NCBI GenBank assembly: GCA_913048435.1
Contig: CAJWWC010000009.1
Coordinates: 1-52,389, forward strand
Origin: an uncultured Flavobacteriales bacterium
Lineage (GTDB): Bacteria > Bacteroidota > Bacteroidia > Flavobacteriales > UBA7312
DNA: 52,389 nt
Direction of reading: 5' to 3'
Under the pieces are notes generated by a model that did not search any database, was not told where the DNA came from, and saw nothing but the letters and a program-made list of their open reading frames with translations. The position numbers were made by a program, and so were the translations under genes. This document shows, one piece after another, positions 9,401-18,204 of this stretch (its first letter is position 1; the number at the start of each line of letters is the position of its first letter).

Positions 9401-9748
9401 ATTTTGATGGTTTAAACTGTTTAAAACCTCTGTTCGCAATAGTACATTGGCATTGTCGGTTTCTTCTAACTGATAAGGTCTTCTGTATGAACTAGGGTAA
9501 AATAATACCCTTCTGTTTAATATTGTCTCGAGGTCATTCAAAAAGTAAGCAGCTTCTTCTTTATCGTTAAAAATAAATAGTTGAGGTCTTTTTATCTTTT
9601 GAATACTATGTGATGCAATAAGTGCTGTTTGAGCACCTACTAAATTTTTAATATGAAATTTTCCAGAATCATTTTCTTTAAAATATTCCGCCATTGCATT
9701 CAAGCAAGGGTGGTCTTTGTAGTGATTAGATAAAATTGAAGACTTCAA
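6425..9748 (-). CDS. mfd: Transcription-repair coupling factor Mfd
   Basis: ATP-dependent translocase that removes RNA polymerase stalled at DNA lesions and recruits UvrA. In order it has a UvrB-like N-terminal module (about residues 1-400), the RNA polymerase-interacting CarD-like domain (GDYVSHIDHGIGRFAGL) near 420-520, a RecG-like helicase core with Walker A GDVGFGKTEVA and the DEEQ box, motif VI QMRGRVGRS, and a C-terminal TRCF domain. The length of 1107 residues is typical. The start codon is TTG, directly abutting the fbp stop. An AGGAGG sequence a few bases upstream, inside the end of fbp, supports this start. It is translationally linked to fbp. Confidence 0.97.
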   Translation of the reverse strand: MKSSILSNHYKDHPCLNAMAEYFKENDSGKFHIKNLVGAQTALIASHSIQKIKRPQLFIFNDKEEAAYFLNDLETILNRRVLFYPSSYRRPYQLEETDNANVLLRTEVLNSLNHQNLPIIVSYPDAIFEKVISQEQLKNNSLDIKLYDKISIDFLNECLQEYNFERVDFVIEPGQYSVRGGIVDVFSFSNESPFRIEFFDEEIESIRTFDINSQRSKEKQKHISIVPRFPIFSDNTQESILEFLPRNSKVWLIDCDHTKNKLNELFKKAKQHFENLQDSPLKHSQPENIFLNGNIFLEQLDHFPVVEFGQHHYFNADASYEFRSSPQPVFNKQFDLLIKDLEDAHDKGYQNFILCNGKEQINRFESILEDYDKDVHFKPILLSLSQGFVDHQLKLCCYTDHQIFERYHKFYLKKSFADNQAISLQQLNSLKAGDYVSHIDHGIGRFAGLHTIDINNKKQEAIKLLYKNNDTLFISIHSLHKIAKYSGKDGAEPKTNKLGSGAWQKKKAKTKNRVKTIAYDLIQLYAKRKEQKGFEFSPDSFLQYELEASFMYEDTPDQYKATLDVKKDMESIMPMDRLVCGDVGFGKTEVAIRAAFKAVADNKQVVVLVPTTILAMQHAKTFRKRLQGLPCKVDYINRFRTTKEQKETLKAVAEGEVDILIGTHRIVGKDVSFKDLGLLIIDEEQKFGVAVKDKLKTFKANVDTLTLTATPIPRTLQFSLMGARDLSVINTPPPNRYPVETEVCTFDEETIRDAIRYEISRGGQVYFVHNRIENIKEVAGLIQRLCPDAKIGTGHGQMEGKKLENLMLSFMENEFDVLVSTTIIENGLDIPNANTIIINNANNFGLSDLHQMRGRVGRSNKKSFCYLLAPPTYSLTVDSRKRLNALEQFSELGSGFNISMRDLDIRGAGDLLGAEQSGFISDIGFEMYQKILDEAINELKEEEFKELYVHDNKEKDFVEECQLDTDMEILIPNDYVNSTSERLKLYNELSSLSEEEQLTEYEAKLIDRFGPLPTEVQELILSLRLRWIGKTLGFQRISLKNENLTGYFPPQENPYFQSATFGKILEYFKKNHKNCEMKELKSKLIFRIKNVKSIQQAIQKTNSILMA

Positions 9749-10747
9749 TTAATCCTCCTGCATAAATGATTCAGCTTTTTCAACCATTTCTGTTGAACCT
9801 ATAAAAAACGGCACACGCTGATGTAAGTCATTAGCTTCTATATTCATAATTCGTTGAAAGCCATCTGATGCCTTACCACCTGCTTCTTCAATAATCCAAG
9901 CTAATGGTGCACATTCATATAACAGTCTTAATCTACCTTTTGGAGCAGCATCGGTATTAGGGTAAATATAGATTCCACCTTTCAGCATATTACGATGAAA
10001 ATCGGCAACTAATGAACCTATAAATCGTGCAGTGTGTGTGCGCTTTCCATTATTTAATTGTTGACAGTATTTAGTATATTTTCTAACACCTTCAGGCATT
10101 ATTTTGTCGTTGGCTTCATTGATAGAAAATATTTCACCTTTAAGTGGTGTTTTAATATTGGGATGCGATAAACAGAATTCACCAATTGAAGGGTCAAGAG
10201 TAAAACCATTAACCCCATTTCCTGTTGTGTAAACCATCATAGTAGATGAGCCATAAATTATGTAGCCAGCAGCAACTTGTTCTTCACCTTTGACAAAAAA
10301 CTCATCCTCAGTAACTTTTTTATTAATTTCTTTTCTTTTTAGAACACTGAAAATACTACCTACTGATACATTCACGTCAATATTAGACGAGCCATCTAAA
10401 GGATCCATACAAACTAAGTATTTTCCTTCTTTAGACTCAAGTCCATTAAGAACAATAATTTTTTCGTTTTCTTCCGAAACTATAGCTGCGCATTGTCCAC
10501 CAGAACTTAGCGCAGAAACAAAAGCTTCATTGGCATATAAATCTAACTTTTTTACAGATTCACCTTGCACATTATCTTTTCCTACTTCTTCAAGGATATC
10601 GACTAATCCTGCTTTATTTGTTTCTCTATTAATAATTTTTGCTGCTATTGATATATCGTAAAGTAATCTAGTCAAATCACCCGTAGCTTCAGGTTTCAAA
10701 AATTGTTGTTCGGTGATAAACTCTGCTAGAGTAGTTATTTTAGACAT
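9749..10747 (-). CDS. fbp: Fructose-1,6-bisphosphatase class I
   Basis: Hydrolyses fructose-1,6-bisphosphate to fructose-6-phosphate, the committed step of gluconeogenesis, in the cytosol. The metal-binding and catalytic signature DPLDGSSNIDVNVSVG is intact near residues 116-131, and the class I sugar-phosphate region with RLLYECAPLAWIIEEAGGKA is near the C-terminus. The length of 332 residues is normal. It is followed with no gap by mfd on the same strand and is divergent from the GNAT gene at 10830. Confidence 0.98.
   Translation of the reverse strand: MSKITTLAEFITEQQFLKPEATGDLTRLLYDISIAAKIINRETNKAGLVDILEEVGKDNVQGESVKKLDLYANEAFVSALSSGGQCAAIVSEENEKIIVLNGLESKEGKYLVCMDPLDGSSNIDVNVSVGSIFSVLKRKEINKKVTEDEFFVKGEEQVAAGYIIYGSSTMMVYTTGNGVNGFTLDPSIGEFCLSHPNIKTPLKGEIFSINEANDKIMPEGVRKYTKYCQQLNNGKRTHTARFIGSLVADFHRNMLKGGIYIYPNTDAAPKGRLRLLYECAPLAWIIEEAGGKASDGFQRIMNIEANDLHQRVPFFIGSTEMVEKAESFMQED
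9753..9758 (-). promoter_or_regulatory. Strong Shine-Dalgarno sequence for mfd (TTG start)
   Basis: The minus strand reads GGAGGA here, 4 bases before the TTG start of mfd at 9748 and within the last codons of fbp. A strong ribosome binding site is uncommon among the starts in this window and favours the TTG as the true start. Confidence 0.6.
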
Positions 10748-10810
10748 ATATGTACTTAATTAATTGACAAATATCGAATTTTTAAACAAATAATTACGTT
10801 AAAAATTATT

Positions 10811-10818
10811 TAACTTTG
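10811..10818 (+). promoter_or_regulatory. Putative -7 box for the GNAT-aspartate kinase pair
   Basis: TAACTTTG fits TAnnTTTG and sits 12 bases before the GNAT start. No TTG is found at the normal spacing upstream, so the assignment is weak. Confidence 0.3.
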
Positions 10819-10829
10819 AGCAACGGTTT

Positions 10830-11315
10830 ATGGAAGTAAAAATTAGAAAAGGTCTAAAATCTGATTTGCCTAGTGTGTTAGCACTGATCAAGGAACTTGC
10901 TGAATTCGAGAAAGCTCTAGCTGAAGTTAGTTTGACTTTAGAAGAGCTTGAAGATGATGGTTTTGGGCAACACCCTTACTATTGGTTTATCGTAGCTGAA
11001 TACAGGAATCAAATCATTGGACTATCTTTTTATTTTATACGCTATTCGACTTGGAAAGGACGTTTTTTATTTTTAGAAGACTTTGTGGTCAAAAAGAATT
11101 TTCGTGGTCAAGGAGTTGGAGCGCAATTATTTGAGGAAACAATTCGTATTGCTCAGCGATTAGAGGTCAAAGGGATGGTTTGGCAAGTATTGGATTGGAA
11201 TGAAGATGCTATACGTTTTTATAAAAAATATGAGGCGTCCATAAATAAAGAATGGCTAAATGGAAAGCTTAGCAAGGAAAAATTAAATGCATTTGAATTA
11301 AATGAAAGTATATAA
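10830..11315 (+). CDS. GNAT-family N-acetyltransferase (diamine acetyltransferase-like)
   Basis: A 161-residue single-domain acetyl-CoA-dependent N-acetyltransferase. The acetyl-CoA binding loop is visible as NFRGQGVGAQL, after the beta-4 strand FLFLEDFVV. The C-terminal WQVLDWNEDAIRFYKKYEA is the usual beta-5/alpha-4 end of the fold. The LEDFVV plus WNxxAIRFYKKxEA pattern resembles spermidine/spermine (diamine) acetyltransferases, but the substrate cannot be set from sequence alone. Its 3' end overlaps the aspartate kinase start by 14 bases, indicating translational coupling. Confidence 0.88.
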   Translation: MEVKIRKGLKSDLPSVLALIKELAEFEKALAEVSLTLEELEDDGFGQHPYYWFIVAEYRNQIIGLSFYFIRYSTWKGRFLFLEDFVVKKNFRGQGVGAQLFEETIRIAQRLEVKGMVWQVLDWNEDAIRFYKKYEASINKEWLNGKLSKEKLNAFELNESI

Positions 11316-12534
11316 GTTTGGAGGGGCATCAGTGAAGGATGCTGAGGGTATACGTAACATTAGTCAACTCCTTCTTGATGAAGCTGTAGAATCTCTTGCT
11401 ATTGTTGTTTCAGCTATGGGTAAGACAACCAATATGCTAGAAAAAGTAGTCAATGATTATTACGACAGAAATACTCCAAATATCGATAAAGTCAAGCACT
11501 ATCACTATGCTATTTTAGAAGAATTATTTGATAAGTCTCATTCTATTTTTGATGAAGTCAATAATCTATTTGTTGAGATAGAATGGGCTATAGAAGATAC
11601 TCCGACTTCTAATTATGCTTATGAGTATGACCAGATTGTATCAGTTGGTGAATTATTGTCCACCAAAATAGTAAGTGCTTTTTTAGAGCAGGAAGGCTTT
11701 GCCAACAAATGGATAGATGCTAGGGATATTATTCGTACCGATAATACCTACAGAAACGGTCGTATAGATTGGCAATTAACACAACAACAAATTGCTAAAC
11801 ACATTTCTAAAGGGGTATTTTTGACTCAAGGCTTTATTGGGTGCACCACAGAAAATTTTACAACTACTTTAGGACGTGAAGGTTCAGATTTTACAGCTGC
11901 TATTTTAGGTTTTGCTTTGAACGCTGAAGAAGTAACTATCTGGAAAGATGTGGACGGTATGCTCAATGCTGATCCCCGTTATTTTGACGATGCTAAATTG
12001 TTAAATCAGCTCTCCTTTGCTGAGGCTATTGAGTTAGCCTATTTTGGGGCAAAAGTGATACACCCCAAAACCATACAGCCCTTGAAAGAAAAAAACATAT
12101 CACTAAGGGTTAAGTCTTTTCTCAATCCTAATGAGGAGGGAACAGTCATCTTTGAAGATGCAGAAATGAAACCCTTTATGCCTTCTTTTATTTTCAAGGA
12201 AAATCAAATATTGATTTCTATTTCTGCCAATGATTTATCTTTTATTGTAGAAGATCATTTGAGTTATATTTTTTCGCTTTTTGCTAAATATGGACTTGCA
12301 ATTAACATGATGCAAAACTCAGCAGTAAGTTTTTCTGTTTGCTTAGATAACGATTCTCAAAAAACATTACCTCTCATTTTTGAACTAAAAGAAGGTTTTA
12401 AAGTTCAATACAACGAGCAATTAACACTGTGTACCATTAGACACTACGACCAAGCTGCCATAGACAAAGTGGTGGATGAAAAAAACATATTAGTAGAACA
12501 AAAAAGTCGACAGACTATTCAGTTTGTGTATTAA
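11302..12534 (+). CDS. Aspartate kinase (monofunctional)
   Basis: Phosphorylates aspartate to aspartyl-4-phosphate, the first step to lysine, threonine and methionine. The N-terminal amino-acid kinase motif KFGGASVKDAEGI is at residues 4-16. GREGSDFTAAILG, then the KDVDGMLNADPR nucleotide loop, follow in the middle, with an ACT-type regulatory region from about residue 290. At 410 residues without a homoserine dehydrogenase domain it is monofunctional. It overlaps the upstream GNAT gene by 14 bases. Its 3' end overlaps the convergent hydroxyacid dehydrogenase gene by 20 bases. Confidence 0.95.
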   Translation: MKVYKFGGASVKDAEGIRNISQLLLDEAVESLAIVVSAMGKTTNMLEKVVNDYYDRNTPNIDKVKHYHYAILEELFDKSHSIFDEVNNLFVEIEWAIEDTPTSNYAYEYDQIVSVGELLSTKIVSAFLEQEGFANKWIDARDIIRTDNTYRNGRIDWQLTQQQIAKHISKGVFLTQGFIGCTTENFTTTLGREGSDFTAAILGFALNAEEVTIWKDVDGMLNADPRYFDDAKLLNQLSFAEAIELAYFGAKVIHPKTIQPLKEKNISLRVKSFLNPNEEGTVIFEDAEMKPFMPSFIFKENQILISISANDLSFIVEDHLSYIFSLFAKYGLAINMMQNSAVSFSVCLDNDSQKTLPLIFELKEGFKVQYNEQLTLCTIRHYDQAAIDKVVDEKNILVEQKSRQTIQFVY

Positions 12535-13450
12535 TTTTTTGAAATAGTACTTGCGCAATTTTGAGTTGGCTTTCTTGTGTCCAACCAGCAATGTGGGGGG
12601 AAAGGATAACCTTATCGGACTCTAGCAGTTGTTTCAATTCTGTTGTTTGTTCGGATAAGTTTTCGAAAGATGTTTTTTCGTATTCTAAAACATCTAGACA
12701 AGCCCCCAAGACTTTGCCAGACTCTAGATTTTCTACAAGGGATTTCGTGTCTAAACAAGCCCCTCTTGAGGTGTTGATTAGGTATATGGGCTTATGGAAT
12801 TGCTTCAAAAATGAATCCTTGACTAAGTGCTGAGTTTCTTTTGTAAGTGGAATGTGTAAGCTCAGAATATCAGCTTGTTCAAAAATGGTTTGCATATCAC
12901 TTTCAATAGCATATTTGGGAGTGTAGTTTGTTTTGTATCTGTCATAAGCTAGTACTTTAGTATCAAATCCACTTAATACTTTGGCCAATGCTGAACCATT
13001 ATTTCCATAGCCAATAATACCAAACGTTTTACCATTTAACTCAATCCCTCTGTTTTCTTCTCTTTGCCAAATCCCCTTTCTTACTTCGCCGTCAGCTTTA
13101 CTAAGATTATTAAATAAACTTAATACCATTCCTAAGGCGTGTTCAGCTACAGCTTGTTTATTCCCTTCGGCAGCATTGATAGCATGAATATTTTTTGAAT
13201 GGGCATAGTCAAGGTCGATGTTTTCCATGCCTGAACCTGCACGAGCGATAAAAGTAAGCTTGTTAAAGTGTGATAAGAAATTGGCATTAAGACTGATTCG
13301 AGAACGAATAACTAGACCATATGCATCATTGTGTTGCTCAATAATAGCTTTTTGAGAAAGGTCGTACCCTTCAAAACAAGAGTAGCCTTCTTTTTGTAAT
13401 TTTTCCCAAAGGTATGGGTGAACGGTATCTACAAAAAGTACTTTTTTCAT
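12515..13450 (-). CDS. D-2-hydroxyacid dehydrogenase (SerA/phosphoglycerate dehydrogenase-like)
   Basis: NAD-dependent D-isomer 2-hydroxyacid dehydrogenase. It has an N-terminal substrate domain, a Rossmann signature GIIGYGNNGSALAKVL near the middle, catalytic Arg in NTSRGACLD, the acidic residue in LDVLEYEK, and catalytic His in SPHIAGWT. Bacteroidota 3-phosphoglycerate dehydrogenases of about 310 residues lack the ACT domain and look like this, so serine biosynthesis is the favoured role; other 2-hydroxyacids remain possible. It overlaps mgtE by 4 bases at its start and converges on aspartate kinase with a 20-base overlap. Confidence 0.88.
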   Translation of the reverse strand: MKKVLFVDTVHPYLWEKLQKEGYSCFEGYDLSQKAIIEQHNDAYGLVIRSRISLNANFLSHFNKLTFIARAGSGMENIDLDYAHSKNIHAINAAEGNKQAVAEHALGMVLSLFNNLSKADGEVRKGIWQREENRGIELNGKTFGIIGYGNNGSALAKVLSGFDTKVLAYDRYKTNYTPKYAIESDMQTIFEQADILSLHIPLTKETQHLVKDSFLKQFHKPIYLINTSRGACLDTKSLVENLESGKVLGACLDVLEYEKTSFENLSEQTTELKQLLESDKVILSPHIAGWTQESQLKIAQVLFQKINTQTE

Positions 13451-14799
13451 GTAGATAATATCAGCTGACCTATTAGGAAATAAATAAAGAGTCCAAGTAT
13501 ATCGTTAATAGTTGTGATGAATGGTCCTGTAGCTAAAGCGGGATCAATTTTATATTTATCCAAAGTTAGTGGAATAAATGTCCCAAACAAAGCAGCAAAA
13601 ATGATAACTGACAATAGTGCTATACTCACAGTTATGCTCAACAAAAGACTGTAGCCTAATAAATATGCTGCTAATAAAATAATGCTTGAACATATTATAC
13701 CATTAACTAAAGCAACACCGAGTTCTTTAATCAGTCTTTGTGAGATATTCCCTAAGATATTTGTTCCACCAGCTAGACTTTGCACTACAATAGCAGCAGA
13801 CTGAACACCAACATTACCGCCCATAGCTGCAATGAGAGGAATAAAAAATGCCATTTGATAGTTTTTTTCTATATCAAATATGCCTATCACTTTTGCTCCA
13901 AAAATACCACCTATCATACCAATTAATAGCCAAGGAAGTCTAGCTCTAGTAATTTCCCAAACAGTATCACTAGACTCTACATCCTCAGAAATACCCGATG
14001 CCATTTGATAATCTTTTTCGGCCTCCTCTTTCATTATGTCCATTACATCATCGGCAGTAATTCGACCCATCAATTGGTTCAAGCCATTAACTACAGGCAG
14101 CACAATTAAGTCGTACTTATTCATCATATTAGCCACCTCTTCTTGCTTCGTCGTTGCGCTAACTTTGATGATGTCTTCTTTCATTATATCAGAGATTATA
14201 GCCTTTGAGTTTGTGAGTAATAATCTTTTGAGCGATAGGGTGCCTAAAAGAACGTTATTGTCATCAACAACATAAATTGTATAGACTAACTCAACATCTT
14301 CTGCTTGTCGGCGCATTTCTTTGACACAACGCATGACCGACCAGTTGCTATTTACCTTGATAAGCTCTTTTGCCATCAAACCACCAGCAGTATCTTCATC
14401 GTAATTAAGTAAGTCAACAATATCACTAGCCAAATCTTGGTCTTCAAGATGTGATAGTACTTCTTGCTTTTTGTTCTCTGGTAGTTCAGAAATGATATCG
14501 GCAGCATCATCTGAATCCATATTATCGACAAATTCTTCGGCGATTTCTTTGGGAGAATGTATTTTTAAGAGTTCTTCTCTAAGGTCATCTTCTAACTCTA
14601 CCAACACATCGGCAGCTACATTATCTTCAAGTAGTTCGAATAGAAAACAGGCGTTTTCAAATTCTAATTCATCAAGGATTTCAGCTATATCGGCAGGGTG
14701 ACAGTCCATAATCATAGCAATAATAGACTTTTGGTCTTTATTTTCTATGCATTCATTTAGCCCGCCAATAAAATCTTTGGTTAATTCAAATTTCATCAC
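13447..14799 (-). CDS. mgtE: Magnesium transporter MgtE
   Basis: Mg2+-gated inner-membrane Mg2+ channel/transporter. It has an acidic, helical MgtE-N domain (about residues 5-125), paired CBS domains (about 130-255) and five C-terminal membrane helices. The conserved GGNVGVQSAAIVVQSLAGG helix and the TTINDILGLFIYF helix, whose Asp is the pore Mg2+ ligand in the family, are both present. The length of 450 residues is standard. The start overlaps the rsmA stop by 4 bases, and its stop overlaps the next gene's start by 4, so it is translationally coupled on both sides. Confidence 0.96.
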   Translation of the reverse strand: MMKFELTKDFIGGLNECIENKDQKSIIAMIMDCHPADIAEILDELEFENACFLFELLEDNVAADVLVELEDDLREELLKIHSPKEIAEEFVDNMDSDDAADIISELPENKKQEVLSHLEDQDLASDIVDLLNYDEDTAGGLMAKELIKVNSNWSVMRCVKEMRRQAEDVELVYTIYVVDDNNVLLGTLSLKRLLLTNSKAIISDIMKEDIIKVSATTKQEEVANMMNKYDLIVLPVVNGLNQLMGRITADDVMDIMKEEAEKDYQMASGISEDVESSDTVWEITRARLPWLLIGMIGGIFGAKVIGIFDIEKNYQMAFFIPLIAAMGGNVGVQSAAIVVQSLAGGTNILGNISQRLIKELGVALVNGIICSSIILLAAYLLGYSLLLSITVSIALLSVIIFAALFGTFIPLTLDKYKIDPALATGPFITTINDILGLFIYFLIGQLILST

Positions 14800-15560
14800 T
14801 CAAAACAGCTTGTTAAATTCATAAAATCTTCAACACTCAATTGCTCAGCTCTCAATGAAAGGTAATGACTACCAGTATTTTCGTCTACCAAGTTAAGACT
14901 TTTTAGAGCATTTCTCAAAGTTTTTCTCCTTTGACTAAAAGCTGTTTTTACTACTTGGATGAATTTTTTCTCATCACAGTTTAACTTTTCTCTGTCATTT
15001 CTTCTTAATCTTATGACTGCCGATTTTACTCTTGGTGGTGGGTCAAAGACAGTTTCATCTACCGAAAATAGATATTCTACATTATAATAGCATTGTAGTA
15101 GAACACTGATAATGCCGTATTTTTTACTACCTGGTGGGGATACCACACGTTCGGCAACTTCTTTTTGAAACATACCAACAATTTCAGGTATTAAATCTTT
15201 GTGGTCTATTGCTTTGAAAAGAATTTGAGATGATATGTTGTAAGGAAAGTTACCAATAATAGCTATGGGTTCCTTGAAAATTTCTTGTAACGGTAGTTTG
15301 AGGAAATCACCTTCTATAATATGGTTGTCTAATTCAAAATAGTGTTTTTTTAGGTACGAAACGGATTCTTTATCTATTTCTATCACAAATATTTCTGCAT
15401 CCAAATGAATGAGAAATTGTGTTAGCACCCCCATACCTGGACCTACTTCTAACACTTTAGAATAGTTGTTTAAACCTAGGCTGTGAGCAATATCACGAGC
15501 AATCCCTGTATCTTTTAGGAAGTGTTGCCCGAGGTATTTTTTTGCTCTTACCTTTGACAT
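14796..15560 (-). CDS. rsmA: 16S rRNA (adenine1518/1519-N6) dimethyltransferase RsmA (KsgA)
   Basis: Uses S-adenosylmethionine to dimethylate the two adjacent adenosines in helix 45 of 16S rRNA during small-subunit maturation. The N-terminal KKYLGQHFLKD motif, SAM-binding VLEVGPGMGVLT, the catalytic NFPYNISSQI (NxPY type) and the C-terminal FSQRRKTLRNAL signature are all present in 254 residues. It lies 3 bases after the DUF4286 gene and overlaps mgtE by 4 bases. Confidence 0.98.
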   Translation of the reverse strand: MSKVRAKKYLGQHFLKDTGIARDIAHSLGLNNYSKVLEVGPGMGVLTQFLIHLDAEIFVIEIDKESVSYLKKHYFELDNHIIEGDFLKLPLQEIFKEPIAIIGNFPYNISSQILFKAIDHKDLIPEIVGMFQKEVAERVVSPPGSKKYGIISVLLQCYYNVEYLFSVDETVFDPPPRVKSAVIRLRRNDREKLNCDEKKFIQVVKTAFSQRRKTLRNALKSLNLVDENTGSHYLSLRAEQLSVEDFMNLTSCFE

Positions 15561-15563
15561 TAA

Positions 15564-15869
15564 TTAATGTTGATGAACGATTTCTAATAGTGTTCTGAAT
15601 ACCCCAAATTTACCTCTGTATCGTTTGTTGTGTTCTTCCTGTAATTGTGGAGCGTATTTTTCTTGATACGCATTAAGCGTATCCATATCCTTACATGTGT
15701 ACTGAATAGCATATGTAATTTCGTCTTCCACCAACAAACGACATATTTTATTATCTAAAAAGTAGCCTGTGTTCATTACTTCAGGAATATGTATTTCATT
15801 CATCCATTTTAACCAATCTTGATGAATACTTTGGTCTACTAAACTTACAGTAACATTATATATAATCAT
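15564..15869 (-). CDS. DUF4286 family protein
   Basis: A 101-residue cytoplasmic protein with the family opening MIIYNVTV and the WLKWMNEIHIPEVMNTGYF stretch, ending in the KFGVFRTLLEI segment. It resembles a ferredoxin-like dimeric alpha/beta-barrel of the kind seen in small monooxygenase-like or stress proteins, but no function is established. It overlaps the upstream TPR gene by 4 bases and precedes rsmA by 3, a neighbourhood that recurs in Bacteroidota. Confidence 0.82.
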   Translation of the reverse strand: MIIYNVTVSLVDQSIHQDWLKWMNEIHIPEVMNTGYFLDNKICRLLVEDEITYAIQYTCKDMDTLNAYQEKYAPQLQEEHNKRYRGKFGVFRTLLEIVHQH

Positions 15870-17680
15870 AATTCTCCGTTTTGGTCACCTCTTAACTTTC
15901 TAAATCTTTTTCTGGCCTCTACAGTAAATATACTATCGGAATATTCCATAACTATCTTTTCATATAGTTCTTGTGCTTTATTAGTGTCGTTGAGCTTTTC
16001 TTCAAGTATCTCTGCCCATTGGAATAATGCATCGTCAGCAAGTATATCAAATGAAAATTCAGTAGCTACTTTTTCGTAGAGTTTTACAGCTTGGGTGTAA
16101 TTTTTCTCATTTAATTCTATTTCAGCTTGTTTGTAAAGTATTTCATCGCTTAGTGTATGGCCTGGGAAAGTAGTGAGCATACTGTCTAATAGCTGATAGC
16201 TTTCATCGTTTTTGTTCTGAAAGATAAGCCATTCTGCTTGAGCATACATTTGCATAGCTAATGCTGAGGTGTCTAAACCCATATTATCTGTAATTAGAAG
16301 GGATAATTGCATAGCGTTATTGGCAATTAGTTTGGTGGTAGAGCCTTTCAGGACATCGAGTTGCGCTTGTGCCCAATCGAATTGACCTTGGAAATAGGCA
16401 ACTCTTGCTCGTCTGAATTTGGCTTCATGACCGATAGGGTTTTCTTTAAAGGTTTTTTCTACTTGTGAATATTGAATGATAGCATCCCACTCTTTATTGT
16501 AGATGAGGTAAATGTCTCCCAGCAGAAGCTTACATTCTGCTTGAAGTTCACTTTCTGGTAATAGATCAATGCATTCTACAAGTGTGTTTATAGCAGATTC
16601 AATTTCGAATAGATGGTAAGCTTTTAATCTAGCATAGTCTTTCATTAGATAGACCAAATCTTTACTTTTTCCTAATTCATCAATTGTAGATTGATACTCA
16701 TTACTTAGCGACAGTAATTCCTTTTGAGTGTATTCTCTATTAATTAGTTCTTCACCTATAACAATGACTTGTGAAATTTTTGCATCAACATAAAATGGGT
16801 TGTCAACACCTAAGTCAATGAGGTATTGGTAGCATTTAACGGATTGCTTGAAGGCTTTGTTTTCATATGCGATATAGGCTAGGTCAAACATCCGCTCACC
16901 ATTTTCTCTTAAGCGTTTGTCTAGGGCTTTAGTGTATATGTAAGCAGCATTGTATTCGTTCGATTGTATATATAGCCAAATTAGTAGTTCGGTCAGAGCA
17001 TTGTTATTGTTTTTTTGGACACGAGATAATAACTTCTTAGATAATAAATCATAATTATCTTGGCTGCTTTTGGTTCTACCTAAAGTATTTTGAAGTCGAA
17101 TTTTAACCGAATTGAGATGACTTTCTTTCTTTTCTATTAAGTCCAAATAGGTGTCAATCATCTGTTCAGTTTTTCCAGCACTAGATAATGCAGATGCCAA
17201 TTGAAAACCAAATTCATAATTAGGATTCAATTCTTGTCCTCGCTCATAGGCTTTCAGTAGGTAGTTGTATTCTTTATTTTTTGAAAAGCTGTTAGCTAAA
17301 GAGGTGACTTGATTTATTCTACCACTTTGCAAGGCATCAATACTTTTTTGCCATTCATTTTTTGCTCGAATTTTATCTCCTTTAGCTTTATAAACAAAGC
17401 CTAAGTCAGCTATATACTTTGCTTGATTGGGGTATTTCTTTTTTACTTTTTTAATTAATGTAATGGCAGTAATATACTTTTCTTGAGCAGTTAGACATTT
17501 AAGATAATTACTGTAATAGCTCAATATATTTATTTTCGCTTCTAATGTTTTATAAATTTCAATAGCTTTATCACATTGTTTGCTATTTGCATACTTATTG
17601 GCAATCTTAAGCTCAGAGCTTGATTGTCCACTTAGTTGTAAAGAATTAATACAAAAAAATAAAAGTACAATTGATCTCAT
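15866..17680 (-). CDS. Exported tetratricopeptide-repeat protein
   Basis: A 604-residue protein with an N-terminal signal peptide (about residues 1-18, ending SLQLSGQ). The rest is helical repeats, with recognisable TPR units at about 30-110, 205-290, and in the C-terminal third (QAEIELNEKNYTQAVKLYEKVA and the next repeat). It has no catalytic motif. Predicted periplasmic or outer-membrane-facing scaffold. It overlaps the lipoprotein gene upstream by 1 base and the DUF4286 gene downstream by 4, so the products are made together; a joint envelope role with the lipoprotein is only an inference. Confidence 0.8.
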   Translation of the reverse strand: MRSIVLLFFCINSLQLSGQSSSELKIANKYANSKQCDKAIEIYKTLEAKINILSYYSNYLKCLTAQEKYITAITLIKKVKKKYPNQAKYIADLGFVYKAKGDKIRAKNEWQKSIDALQSGRINQVTSLANSFSKNKEYNYLLKAYERGQELNPNYEFGFQLASALSSAGKTEQMIDTYLDLIEKKESHLNSVKIRLQNTLGRTKSSQDNYDLLSKKLLSRVQKNNNNALTELLIWLYIQSNEYNAAYIYTKALDKRLRENGERMFDLAYIAYENKAFKQSVKCYQYLIDLGVDNPFYVDAKISQVIVIGEELINREYTQKELLSLSNEYQSTIDELGKSKDLVYLMKDYARLKAYHLFEIESAINTLVECIDLLPESELQAECKLLLGDIYLIYNKEWDAIIQYSQVEKTFKENPIGHEAKFRRARVAYFQGQFDWAQAQLDVLKGSTTKLIANNAMQLSLLITDNMGLDTSALAMQMYAQAEWLIFQNKNDESYQLLDSMLTTFPGHTLSDEILYKQAEIELNEKNYTQAVKLYEKVATEFSFDILADDALFQWAEILEEKLNDTNKAQELYEKIVMEYSDSIFTVEARKRFRKLRGDQNGEL

Positions 17681-18204
17681 TATTCGTAATTAAAGATTTG
17701 ATTTAGCTTCACAAGACTATCGAAACGCATTTCATAATTTTTATAGGCTGATTGAAACTCATTCAATTGAATTAATAATCCTTCAAAGGCTTGCTTTTCT
17801 CTTATTATGATAACATTTAATTCTTTATTATTGAAAATTCCATTGTCAATATCGTTAATTAAGTTTTGTAGTTGCTCTTGATTTTTAATGATATTATTTA
17901 CAAATCCTTTCTTTTGATTAGGTGCATTTTTAAATTGACGTTTCATCAATTTCAAATCATTTAGGTAGTTCATCGTCTTTAGGCTGGGCTTTTTATCTGT
18001 GCTAAGCTTAGTTTTGGAATAGGCTAGAGCCTGCTTGTAACGCTTCAAATTAGGGCTTGATGAGCTAATATCCATATTTTTAAGCTTTTGTAAAAGACTA
18101 TCATATTGTATTATTACAGTATTGATTTGATCTTGCTCTTGTTCAAAAGTTGATGATGAACAAGCGGTTAAAATTCCGATGAGTATAAGAGCGATATATT
18201 TCAT
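17680..18204 (-). CDS. Small predicted lipoprotein, coiled-coil rich
   Basis: 174 residues starting with a lipoprotein signal (MKYIALILIGILTACSSS, acylated Cys at position 15). The mature part is almost entirely helical, with heptad-like leucines and many Lys/Gln/Asn, suggesting a coiled coil. I do not recognise a named family. Its start overlaps the serS stop by one base, and its stop overlaps the start of the TPR gene by one base, so it belongs to the serS operon. Confidence 0.75.
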   Translation of the reverse strand: MKYIALILIGILTACSSSTFEQEQDQINTVIIQYDSLLQKLKNMDISSSSPNLKRYKQALAYSKTKLSTDKKPSLKTMNYLNDLKLMKRQFKNAPNQKKGFVNNIIKNQEQLQNLINDIDNGIFNNKELNVIIIREKQAFEGLLIQLNEFQSAYKNYEMRFDSLVKLNQIFNYE

